Source: an uncultured Chitinophagaceae bacterium
GTDB taxonomy: Bacteria; Bacteroidota; Bacteroidia; Chitinophagales; Chitinophagaceae
Assembly: GCA_937873715.1 (NCBI GenBank)
Contig: CALMYJ010000022.1
Coordinates: 1-33,347, forward strand
Length of the DNA stretch: 33,347 bases
Reading direction: 5' to 3'
Below, in pieces: positions 1 through 6,092 of this stretch (position 1 is its first letter; each line of letters starts with the position of its first letter). The notes under the pieces were generated by a model that was not told the DNA's origin, ran no database searches, and saw nothing but the letters and a program-made list of their open reading frames with translations. The position numbers and the translations under genes were made by a program.

Positions 1-389
1 CCCAGGTGGAAACGGTCAAAAAACGAAAGGCGGTTATTTTTACTCGCACCCGCTACACGGCAATGGGGGGGCCCAAAAAAAAGCAAAAAATAGGTTGGCG
101 CCACCGCCATAAACAAATAATCGATACCAAAACAAAAAAGGGAAAACAACAACACCGGCCGGCGGCCATATTTATCGCTAAGGCTGCCGATAAATGAGGC
201 ACATAAAAACTGCATGAAGGCAAAAGCAAAAGTGAGGAAGCTGCCGTATTTAGAGGCTTCGGAAACATCCACCCCTTTAAGTTGGGTAATTAACCCGGGC
301 ATTACAGGGATAATTATCCCCAGGCCGATAACATCAATAAGCAGTGTAAAAAAAATAAAACCTATAGCAGCGTTTTTACCGGAAGGCAT
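1..389 (-). CDS. Tet-type MFS drug transporter, N-terminal part, cut by the window edge
   Basis: This is the N-terminal 129 codons of a leftward gene that runs off the left end. It is a major facilitator superfamily permease, expected in the inner membrane to exchange a drug or small metabolite for protons. The start MPSGKNAAIGFIFF leads into helix 1 with a DVIGLGIIIPVMP stretch typical of TetA-like transporters. A second helix follows, then the motif A loop GSLSDKYGRRPVLL, and then a third hydrophobic segment. After the FFG near residue 104 the expected motif FGR-AIAG-xxGAS reads instead as GPPHCRVAGAS. That is what one inserted plus one deleted base would produce, next to a run of seven C. 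The last residues do not resemble the family, so the outermost 70 bases may contain sequence errors. The substrate cannot be told. Confidence 0.8.
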   Translation of the reverse strand, partial: MPSGKNAAIGFIFFTLLIDVIGLGIIIPVMPGLITQLKGVDVSEASKYGSFLTFAFAFMQFLCASFIGSLSDKYGRRPVLLFSLFCFGIDYLFMAVAPTYFLLFFGPPHCRVAGASKNNRLSFFDRFHL

Positions 390-453
390 TTATTTGAGAT
401 TATGCCGCAATGCTATTGCAGCAGTTAAAAAAATGAGTCAGTCACTTCAAACA

Positions 454-711
454 TCAGCCTTTCAGACTATTGACCAAATCCACATATTCCTGCATGGCAG
501 CATCGGCAGTTTTACCCTTTTGTTCCTGCCAGGCATTGTATTTGGCTGCAGCCACAAAATCGAATGGATTAGATGGTGCATCGCCGCCGGCATCCCCTTC
601 GGTAGCCTGCTTATACAGCGAATACAGCTTTAACAAAGTGGCATTATCCGGTTTTTGCGCCAGCGTTTTGCTGGCAGCAACTGCCTGTTCAAATAAAGTT
701 TTTATTTCCAT
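454..711 (-). CDS. acyl-CoA-binding protein (ACBP family)
   Basis: A small soluble protein of 85 residues, the normal length for the ACBP fold of four helices. It binds long-chain acyl-CoA esters in the cytoplasm and buffers or delivers them to lipid metabolism. Family features seen are the LYSLYKQATEGDA segment (the conserved Y-KQAT-GD core), then NPFDFVAAAKYNAWQEQKGK, which carries the K-x-x-AW ligand-binding helix, and the final helix AMQEYVDLVNSL. The start at 711 (MEIKTLFEQAV) is chosen because it begins exactly where the ACBP fold begins. A longer reading frame back to 855 would overlap the prfB start and adds an unrelated hydrophobic stretch. A near-consensus -7 box TAtcTTTA lies on the minus strand at 736-729. 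It is divergent from prfB and 64 bases upstream of the MFS gene, with which it may be co-transcribed. Confidence 0.9.
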   Translation of the reverse strand: MEIKTLFEQAVAASKTLAQKPDNATLLKLYSLYKQATEGDAGGDAPSNPFDFVAAAKYNAWQEQKGKTADAAMQEYVDLVNSLKG

Positions 712-840
712 ACTGTAAATATTGCCGGTAAAGATACAGGGGAGTATTGAGTGGTAAAGGCCGATCAAAAAAAATAATGGTTTTAACCAGTAAGTGTACA
801 GCCAAAACCGCACCTGTTTATTTATTTTAAACGATTCCAT

Positions 841-848
841 TACATTTG
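841..848 (+). promoter_or_regulatory. Bacteroidota -7 box of prfB
   Basis: TAcaTTTG is a perfect match to the TAnnTTTG box. A weak -33 element TTTA sits 20 bases upstream at 817-820. Only five bases separate the box from the ATG at 854, so the transcript should begin at or within a couple of bases of the start codon. Confidence 0.6.
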
Positions 849-853
849 CACCC

Positions 854-1946
854 ATGACAACAGAGCAATTAAAAGATATAAGGGACCGTGTTCTCGTCCT
901 GAGGAGGTTTCTTTGACGTCGCTAACCGTCAAAACAAAATAGCAGAAGATAAACAGCTTTCTTTAAGCCCCGGCTTTTGGGATGATAATGCCCGGGCCAC
1001 CGCCATTTTAAAAGAAATCAAAAACAACGAATACTGGGTAAGCCTTTACAACGCCACTGAAACGGCGGTAGAAGACTTTGCCGTACTATTTGATTTCTGG
1101 AAAGGCGGCGATGCTACCGAGGAAGAAACAAAAGCAGCCTGGGAGCATGCCATCCAGCAAATAGAGGATGCCGAATTTAAAAGCACCCTGAACCAGCCTG
1201 AAGACGAACTGCCTGCCGTACTGCAAATCAATAGTGGCGCCGGGGGTACCGAGAGCCAGGACTGGGCACAGATGCTTTCCCGTATGTACCGCATGTATGG
1301 CGAAAAGCAGGGCTGGAAAGTAACCGAAGTGGACTGGCAGGATGGTGATGGTGCCGGTATAAAAACCTGCACTTTTCAATTTGACGGCCCCTTTGCCTAC
1401 GGTTTTTTAAAAGCCGAAAACGGTGTACACCGGCTGGTACGCATCTCCCCTTTTGACAGCAATGCAAGAAGGCATACTTCGTTTGCCAGCGTATATGTGT
1501 ACCCGTTGGTTGACGACAGTATTGATATCGACATCAAAGATGCCGATGTAAAAATGGAAACGGCACGCAGCGGTGGCGCCGGTGGCCAGAATGTAAATAA
1601 AGTAGAAACAAAAGTTTTTCTTACCCATATACCTACCGGCATTACCGTAGTATGCCAAACCGAACGCAGCCAACTCGGCAACCGTGAAAAAGCCATGACG
1701 ATGCTGAAAAGCCGCCTGTACGAAATGGAACTGCAAAAACGCAACGAAATAAAGGATGCCAATAATGCCAAAAAGAAAAAAATTGAATGGGGCAGCCAGA
1801 TACGCAGCTATGTGTTTCACCCCTACAAAATGATTAAAGACCACCGCACCGATTTTGAAGTGGGCAATATACAGCCGGTAATGGATGGCGAATTGGACGG
1901 CTTTATAAAAGCCTACCTGATGAGTGAAAAGGAGGCTGAAGCATAG
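854..1946 (+). CDS. prfB: peptide chain release factor 2, with programmed +1 frameshift
   Basis: RF2 recognises UGA and UAA stop codons in the ribosomal A site and triggers hydrolysis of the peptidyl-tRNA. The gene is read in two pieces. Codons 1-20 (854-913) end in an in-frame TGA at 914-916, and the ribosome slips by one base to resume at GAC 915-917, giving 363 residues, the usual RF2 length. The slip site is AGGAGG (902-907), three bases, CTT, TGA, C, which has the same geometry as the E. coli site. The stop-codon tripeptide SPF is in [14 protein letters not shown], and the catalytic GGQ is in [11 protein letters not shown]. The end is the TAG at 1944-1946. UGA recognition by RF2 itself competes with the slip, so the gene is autoregulated. 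This mechanism is known from E. coli and is inferred here from sequence identity at the site. Confidence 0.97.
902..917 (+). promoter_or_regulatory. prfB: prfB programmed frameshift site
   Basis: AGGAGG at 902-907 acts as an internal Shine-Dalgarno, followed after TTT by the slippery CTT (911-913), TGA (914-916) and C. All elements of the classical RF2 frameshift are present with the same spacing as in E. coli (AGGGGG, three bases, CTTTGAC). Confidence 0.93.
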
Positions 1947-1972
1947 TTAGCCATAATTGCTACCTTTAAGTA

Positions 1973-2272
1973 ATGACAATAGCAAAACCGATACTTCAAA
2001 CCCGGATTTTTTGAGATGTACATTTTGATAGCATTGATTAACAAAAAAAGGCCGGCTTTGTAATTGAACGGGTATTTGAAAGAGGCGATGTAGACGATAA
2101 CAGGCAGGCAAGGCGGTTTTACGGCGATGCCCGGATTATTGAAATACTTACCAATGCCCGGTGGCTTCGGTATGATACCTATGTTTTTGTAAAAAACCTT
2201 TTTGGCCTGTGGCCGGAGCAATTCAGATGTTACACACTGCAACAGTTGAACCCAACACCCTGGTCTTACTAA
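1973..2272 (+). pseudogene. decayed DUF6922-like antitoxin gene with two internal stop codons
   Basis: One frame reads from ATG 1973 to TAA 2270-2272 (99 codons) with only two interruptions, TGA at 2012-2014 and TAA at 2039-2041. Around them it reads QTRIF*DVHFDSID*QKKAGF and continues VIERVFERGDVDDNRQARR, then NARWLRYD, FGLWPEQFRCYT and a final PWSY. This layout (F-W-D near the start, IERV-ERG, FRCYT, W-Y end) matches the small DUF6922-type proteins of Bacteroidota that I recall lying just upstream of AbiEii/AbiGii nucleotidyltransferase toxins. Both stops fall where that family has tryptophan, so they are most simply nonsense changes of TGG. A near-consensus -7 box TAccTTTA lies at 1961-1968. 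Family assignment is from memory of the pattern, not from a search. Confidence 0.65.
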
Positions 2273-2298
2273 ACAGGTTGATGCACACACAATACTAA
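2227..2298 (+). pseudogene. truncated start of an AbiEii-like toxin gene
   Basis: A 23-codon reading frame starts at ATG 2227 inside the 3' end of the decayed antitoxin, in another frame. It reads MLHTATVEPNTLVLLNRLMH and then TQY before a TAA at 2296-2298. It resembles the opening of AbiEii/AbiGii-type nucleotidyltransferase toxins (ML-T-TV-P-xL-LL-x-LM), and toxin starts overlapping the antitoxin end are usual for that arrangement. The rest, including the GGT-x-L nucleotidyltransferase motif, is missing, and pruA begins 18 bases later. It is probably the residue of a deletion and not a functional peptide. Confidence 0.5.
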
Positions 2299-2316
2299 AC
2301 ATCAAAAACAGTTACC

Positions 2317-3951
2317 ATGAACTTCGGCGATTTTTATTATCCCCTGCCTGCCAATGAGCCGGTACTGGGATATGCACCCGGCAGTGCAGAAAAGAAAAGA
2401 TTAAAAGAAGTACTGGCTGAATTAAAAAGCCAGGTAACGGATGTGCCTATGTATATTGGCGCAGACGAAGTACGAACCGGGAAAAAGTTTGCCTTACATC
2501 CACCACATGAGCATCAACATATCTTAGGACATTATCACGAAGGCGATGGTACGCATGTTAAAAAAGCCATCACTGCTGCGTTAAAAGCCAAAGACAAATG
2601 GGCAGCGCTGAGCTGGGAAAACAGGGCCAATATTTTTTTAAAAGCAGCCGATTTAATTGCCACCAAATACAGGCCGTACATGAATGGCGCCACCATGCTG
2701 GGCCAAAGTAAAAACTGCTACCAGGCCGAAATTGACAGCGCCTGCGAACTGATAGACTTCCTTAGGTTTAATGTGCATTTTTTAAGCGAAATATACCGGC
2801 AGCAGCCCATCAGCAGCCCCGGCGTACAAAACCGTATGGAATACCGGCCGCTGGAAGGTTTTGTGCTGGCCATCACCCCTTTTAACTTTACTGCCATCGG
2901 TGGAAACCTGCCCACCAGTGCAGCCCTGTGCGGCAATGTAGTGGTATGGAAACCGGCACACACACAGATATACAGTGCACAGCTTTTTATGCGTATCCTC
3001 AAAGAAGCCGGCCTGCCGGATGGAGTTATCAACCTCATTTATGTAGATGGTGCTCTGCTTGGTGATATTTGTTTTACCCATCCTGATTTTGCAGGCATAC
3101 ACTTTACCGGTAGTACAGGCGTGTTCAACCATATCTGGAAAACCATCGGCAACAATATCGGGCAGTATAAATCTTACCCACGCATTGTAGGGGAAACAGG
3201 CGGTAAAGATTTTGTGCTGGCGCATAAAAGCGCCGATCCCGATGTGGTGGTAGCGGCCCTTGCCCGTGGTGCGTTTGAATACCAGGGACAAAAATGCAGT
3301 GCAGCATCAAGAGCCTATATCCCTTCTAACCTTGCGGCCGAAGTAAAAAAGAAACTGGTTGCCGAAGTGAAAACCATGAAAATGGGTACAGTGGAAGATT
3401 TCAGCAATTTTATCAATGCCGTTATTGATGAAAAAAGTTTTGACAAAATAGAAAACTACATCAAAGCCGCCCGTAAAAAAAACAGTGGTGCCAAAATTTG
3501 GGTGGGCGGCAAATGCGATAAAACCAGCGGTTATTTTATTGAGCCTACTGTAATTGAAGCCACCGACCCACACTATACCACTATGTGTGAAGAAATTTTT
3601 GGGCCCGTACTTACCGTATATATCTACGATGAAAACAAATTTGACGACACCTTAAAACTTGTAGATAACACTTCGGCCTATGCGCTTACCGGCGCCATCA
3701 TTGCCAAAGACCGAAACGCAGTAGAAACAGCCGTAAATAAACTACGCCATAGTGCCGGTAATTTTTATATCAACGATAAGCCAACAGGTGCCGTGGTAGG
3801 CCAGCAGCCTTTTGGCGGGGCCAGGGCAAGCGGCACCAACGATAAAGCCGGAGCCATGCTCAACCTTTACCGCTGGCTTAGCGCCAGAACCATTAAAGAA
3901 ACTTTTGTGCCGGTTACAGATTATCGCTACCCATTCCTGCATGAAGCTTAA
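2317..3951 (+). CDS. pruA: L-glutamate gamma-semialdehyde (1-pyrroline-5-carboxylate) dehydrogenase
   Basis: This enzyme oxidises glutamate gamma-semialdehyde, which forms from P5C, to glutamate with NAD+. It is the second step of proline catabolism and also serves arginine breakdown. The 544-residue protein is an aldehyde dehydrogenase of the P5C type. The NAD-binding segment ITPFNFTAIGGNLPT is near residues 187-200, WKPAHTQIYSA follows, and FTGST is near 263. The catalytic glutamate is Glu293 in VGETGGKDFV, and the nucleophile is Cys327 in FEYQGQKCSAASR. PTVIEATDP and EEIFGPVLTVY near the C-terminus are standard for the family. The ATG at 2317 is preceded by no Shine-Dalgarno, as is usual here. 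No proline dehydrogenase gene is adjacent, so this is a stand-alone PruA and not a PutA fusion. Confidence 0.96.
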   Translation: MNFGDFYYPLPANEPVLGYAPGSAEKKRLKEVLAELKSQVTDVPMYIGADEVRTGKKFALHPPHEHQHILGHYHEGDGTHVKKAITAALKAKDKWAALSWENRANIFLKAADLIATKYRPYMNGATMLGQSKNCYQAEIDSACELIDFLRFNVHFLSEIYRQQPISSPGVQNRMEYRPLEGFVLAITPFNFTAIGGNLPTSAALCGNVVVWKPAHTQIYSAQLFMRILKEAGLPDGVINLIYVDGALLGDICFTHPDFAGIHFTGSTGVFNHIWKTIGNNIGQYKSYPRIVGETGGKDFVLAHKSADPDVVVAALARGAFEYQGQKCSAASRAYIPSNLAAEVKKKLVAEVKTMKMGTVEDFSNFINAVIDEKSFDKIENYIKAARKKNSGAKIWVGGKCDKTSGYFIEPTVIEATDPHYTTMCEEIFGPVLTVYIYDENKFDDTLKLVDNTSAYALTGAIIAKDRNAVETAVNKLRHSAGNFYINDKPTGAVVGQQPFGGARASGTNDKAGAMLNLYRWLSARTIKETFVPVTDYRYPFLHEA

Positions 3952-4031
3952 ACCCGGCCGGAAACGGCTGTTTACTTTCTACTACCCGGTACACTTAACC
4001 AATTGTGTGCAGCGTTTATAACTTAAAACGG

Positions 4032-4574
4032 ATGAAACGACTATTTACATACCTGCTGCTGCTTACCTGCTGTACAAACACCGGCAATGCACAAAACACA
4101 AAGAAGGTACTACTGAGTGCCGGCGCCAATATTGGCTATGTGGGCACTTACGACCTGGCCGTATTTTGGGGCACAGGCATTGGCGTGAGTATGCAGGCCG
4201 AATACCCTGTTACCGAAAAAATGCATGTATTAGTTTTTGCAGGGCATGATCACTACCTCGGCTATTCGCTGCTGAATGGCGATAAGCCGCCAGCTATTAA
4301 AATGACGGCAGTACGAACCGGGGCAAAATATTATGTATACAGGCAGTTTTACCTTGCTGCCCAGGCCGGGCTGGGCATTGCAGGGGGCGGCGGCGAAATA
4401 GCAGCACTATCTACATTTGGCATAAAAGGCAGTTCCTTTTCGTATACTCCACAGGCCGGTTATACTTTTATCATCCATCAAAAAAAGCGTATCGACGTTT
4501 CTGCCAGGTATGAGATGTTCCACTACCGCAAAAACTTTCAAACGGCAGGTTGCCGCATAGCCTGGGTGTTTTAA
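4032..4574 (+). CDS. putative outer-membrane beta-barrel protein
   Basis: A 180-residue exported protein of unknown function. The start at 4032 (MKRLFTYLLLLTCCTNTGNAQ) gives a clean signal peptide with a cleavage site at NAQ. A start nine codons earlier (4005) would put charged residues before it. The mature part has alternating polar and hydrophobic stretches rich in glycine and aromatics (LSAGANIGYVGTYDLAVFWG, AQAGLGIAGGGGEI, YTPQAGYTFIIHQKKR, VSARYEMFHY) and ends in the hydrophobic IAWVF, all typical of small eight-stranded barrels of Bacteroidota. Such proteins usually carry the name outer membrane beta-barrel protein, and the job cannot be inferred. It lies 80 bases after pruA and may be part of the same transcript. 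Confidence 0.75.
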   Translation: MKRLFTYLLLLTCCTNTGNAQNTKKVLLSAGANIGYVGTYDLAVFWGTGIGVSMQAEYPVTEKMHVLVFAGHDHYLGYSLLNGDKPPAIKMTAVRTGAKYYVYRQFYLAAQAGLGIAGGGGEIAALSTFGIKGSSFSYTPQAGYTFIIHQKKRIDVSARYEMFHYRKNFQTAGCRIAWVF

Positions 4575-4621
4575 TAGCGGCTAAGTATATGTTAAAATTT
4601 TCTTGAAAAAAAATCTATTCC

Positions 4622-4653
4622 TTTGATATTTTCTAAACATATCCCTACATTTG
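4622..4653 (+). promoter_or_regulatory. Bacteroidota promoter of the barrel protein at 4683
   Basis: TTTG at 4622-4625, a 20-base spacer, then TAcaTTTG at 4646-4653. Both boxes are perfect matches to the -33/-7 consensus at the consensus spacing. It is the best promoter in the window and predicts a leader of about 25 bases before ATG 4683. Confidence 0.8.
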
Positions 4654-4682
4654 CGCCCATTATTTAACCAAATCAGTAAACA

Positions 4683-5210
4683 ATGAAAAAATTAGTCATG
4701 AGTTTAGCCGTGCTGGCTATTGCATTTTCAGCCAGTGCACAAACCGAAAAAGGAAGATGGTTAGTTGGCGGTAATGCCGGTTTTTCTTCTTCAAAAGCAG
4801 GTGGTGCTTCAGCATCTGTAAGTTCTTTTAACATTAACCCTAATGCTGGTTATTTTGTAGCCGACAACATCGCTGTTGGTGCAGGTGTTGGCTTTACTTC
4901 TGCAACAGGCGGTTTTTCTGCTTTTGCTGCTGCTCCTTTTGTACGTTACTACTTTTTGCCACTGGGTACCAATGCAAAACTTTTTGCAAACGGTTCGTTT
5001 GGCTTTGGTAGTGTAAAGCCAGGCTCTGGTGCAGCATCGCTTAGCTCAACTCAATGGGAAATTGCTGCAGGTCCTTCATTTTTCCTGAACAAAAATGTAG
5101 CCCTGGAAACAGTACTGGCTTATGGTCAGCAAAAGCCTAAAGGTGTACCAGCTTCTAAAGAGTTTGGTGTAAAAGTGGGCTTCCAGATTTTACTGGACGG
5201 CGGTAAATAA
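4683..5210 (+). CDS. outer-membrane beta-barrel protein, probably abundant
   Basis: A 175-residue exported barrel protein. The signal peptide is MKKLVMSLAVLAIAFSASAQ. The mature part is built of short glycine/serine/aromatic strands: WLVGGNAGFSSS, INPNAGYFVADNIAVGAGVGF, FAAAPFVRYYFLP, LFANGSFGFGSV, WEIAAGPSFFLNKNVALET. It ends in the strand EFGVKVGFQILLDGGK. This resembles the OmpA-like transmembrane or OMP beta-barrel families common in Bacteroidota. It is monocistronic: it has its own perfect -33/-7 promoter and a strong terminator starting 20 bases after the stop. Codons are unusually T-ending and uniform (GGT, GCT, TCT) compared with neighbours, a sign of high expression. Its specific function is unknown. 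Confidence 0.85.
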   Translation: MKKLVMSLAVLAIAFSASAQTEKGRWLVGGNAGFSSSKAGGASASVSSFNINPNAGYFVADNIAVGAGVGFTSATGGFSAFAAAPFVRYYFLPLGTNAKLFANGSFGFGSVKPGSGAASLSSTQWEIAAGPSFFLNKNVALETVLAYGQQKPKGVPASKEFGVKVGFQILLDGGK

Positions 5211-5229
5211 TTATTACCTCTATATGTAT

Positions 5230-5259
5230 AAAAGCGGAATACAAGGGTATTCCGCTTTT
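5230..5259 (+). terminator. intrinsic terminator after the barrel protein gene
   Basis: Perfect 13-base arms AAAAGCGGAATAC (5230-5242) and GTATTCCGCTTTT (5247-5259) flank the loop AAGG. The second arm runs directly into a T tract (5256-5260), then ATTT. Confidence 0.9.
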
Positions 5260-5325
5260 TATTTGCACCCATGTATAACATAAAGGCACCTTTTAAGGCA
5301 GGCTAACATTAATTACATTGTACAA

Positions 5326-5333
5326 TATCTTTG
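5326..5333 (+). promoter_or_regulatory. -7 box of trmH
   Basis: TAtcTTTG matches TAnnTTTG exactly, 27 bases before ATG 5361. No clear -33 box is seen at 19-21 bases upstream. Confidence 0.5.
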
Positions 5334-5360
5334 CGCCCAAGCCTATTACAATTTTATATA

Positions 5361-5954
5361 ATGACCCCTGAACGCCACCTTCGCCTTACAACTGTATTAA
5401 ATAAGCGTCAGCCCGACCTTACCGTTGTGCTGGAAAATGTATTTGACCCACATAATATATCCGCCGTAATGCGTACATGCGATGCCGTAGGCATACAGGA
5501 TATTTATATCCTCAACAACCGGATACCACCCCACAAAAAATGGGGTGCCAAAAGCTCTTCCAGCGCTGCAAAGTGGCTTACCATACATCAATATACTGAT
5601 GCTGAACAATGCTTTGCCGACCTGAGAAAAACTTATTCAAAAATTTATACCACCCACCTTAGCAGTGATGCGGTGAGCCTGCACCGGCTCAATCTTACCG
5701 AGCCGGTTGCCCTTGTATTTGGCAACGAACATAGTGGCGTAAGCAGCGATATCATCCAGCTTGCCGATGGCAATTTTATTATTCCGCAGGTTGGCATAAT
5801 ACAATCGCTTAATATTTCTGTAGCCTGTGCCGTAAGCTTATACGAAGCCTTCCGCCAAAAAACTATTGCCGGGCATTATGATACACCCAGGCTACAACCG
5901 GCACAGCTTAACCACCTGCAGCAAGAATGGGGATTTGTGGATGAAGCACTTTAA
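5361..5954 (+). CDS. trmH: tRNA (guanosine(18)-2'-O)-methyltransferase
   Basis: A SPOUT-class methyltransferase that places a 2'-O-methyl group on G18 in the D-loop of tRNAs, using S-adenosylmethionine. The 198-residue protein opens like E. coli TrmH: ERHLRLTTVLNKRQPDLTVVLENVFDPHNISAVMRTCDAVG, including the SpoU motif 1 N-x-S-A-x-x-R-T. Motif 2 is VALVFGNEHSGVSSDIIQLAD, and motif 3 is FIIPQVGIIQSLNISVACAVSLYEAFRQ, which forms the knotted cofactor site. The ATG at 5361 is used because homology starts there and because the -7 box at 5326 overlaps the possible TTG start at 5331. It stands alone between the barrel-protein terminator and the S9 peptidase gene. Confidence 0.93.
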   Translation: MTPERHLRLTTVLNKRQPDLTVVLENVFDPHNISAVMRTCDAVGIQDIYILNNRIPPHKKWGAKSSSSAAKWLTIHQYTDAEQCFADLRKTYSKIYTTHLSSDAVSLHRLNLTEPVALVFGNEHSGVSSDIIQLADGNFIIPQVGIIQSLNISVACAVSLYEAFRQKTIAGHYDTPRLQPAQLNHLQQEWGFVDEAL

Positions 5955-6092
5955 CAGCAAAACTTTTATAACTGAAAACAGGCGTTCATCAAATTTTTGA
6001 GATGGCTGTAAAAGGGATGCATTAATATTACAGATGCATTTTTGAATAAGCAGCATTTTGCTCCTTGTACACACTCTAACAAAATTATTGCG

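Noticed and set aside
6..197. A rightward Lys/Arg-rich 63-residue frame at the left end
   Set aside because: It lies antisense to the MFS transporter frame, which has clear motif A and helix structure. The composition is that of a shadow frame.
712..855. A longer acyl-CoA-binding protein starting at 855 on the minus strand
   Set aside because: The added 48 residues are hydrophobic, unrelated to the family, and overlap the prfB start and its promoter. The domain begins exactly at the 711 start.
2012..2041. Recoding of stop codons as tryptophan in the gene at 1973
   Set aside because: TGA as Trp would explain only one of the two sites, because the other is TAA. TGG is used for Trp in the same frame, and prfB, which acts on UGA/UAA, is present. 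Nonsense mutation is simpler.
6013..6045. ATGCAT...ATGCAT stem before the S9 peptidase as a trmH terminator
   Set aside because: ATGCAT is itself a palindrome, so the apparent pairing is weak evidence. The loop is 11 bases, although a short T run follows.
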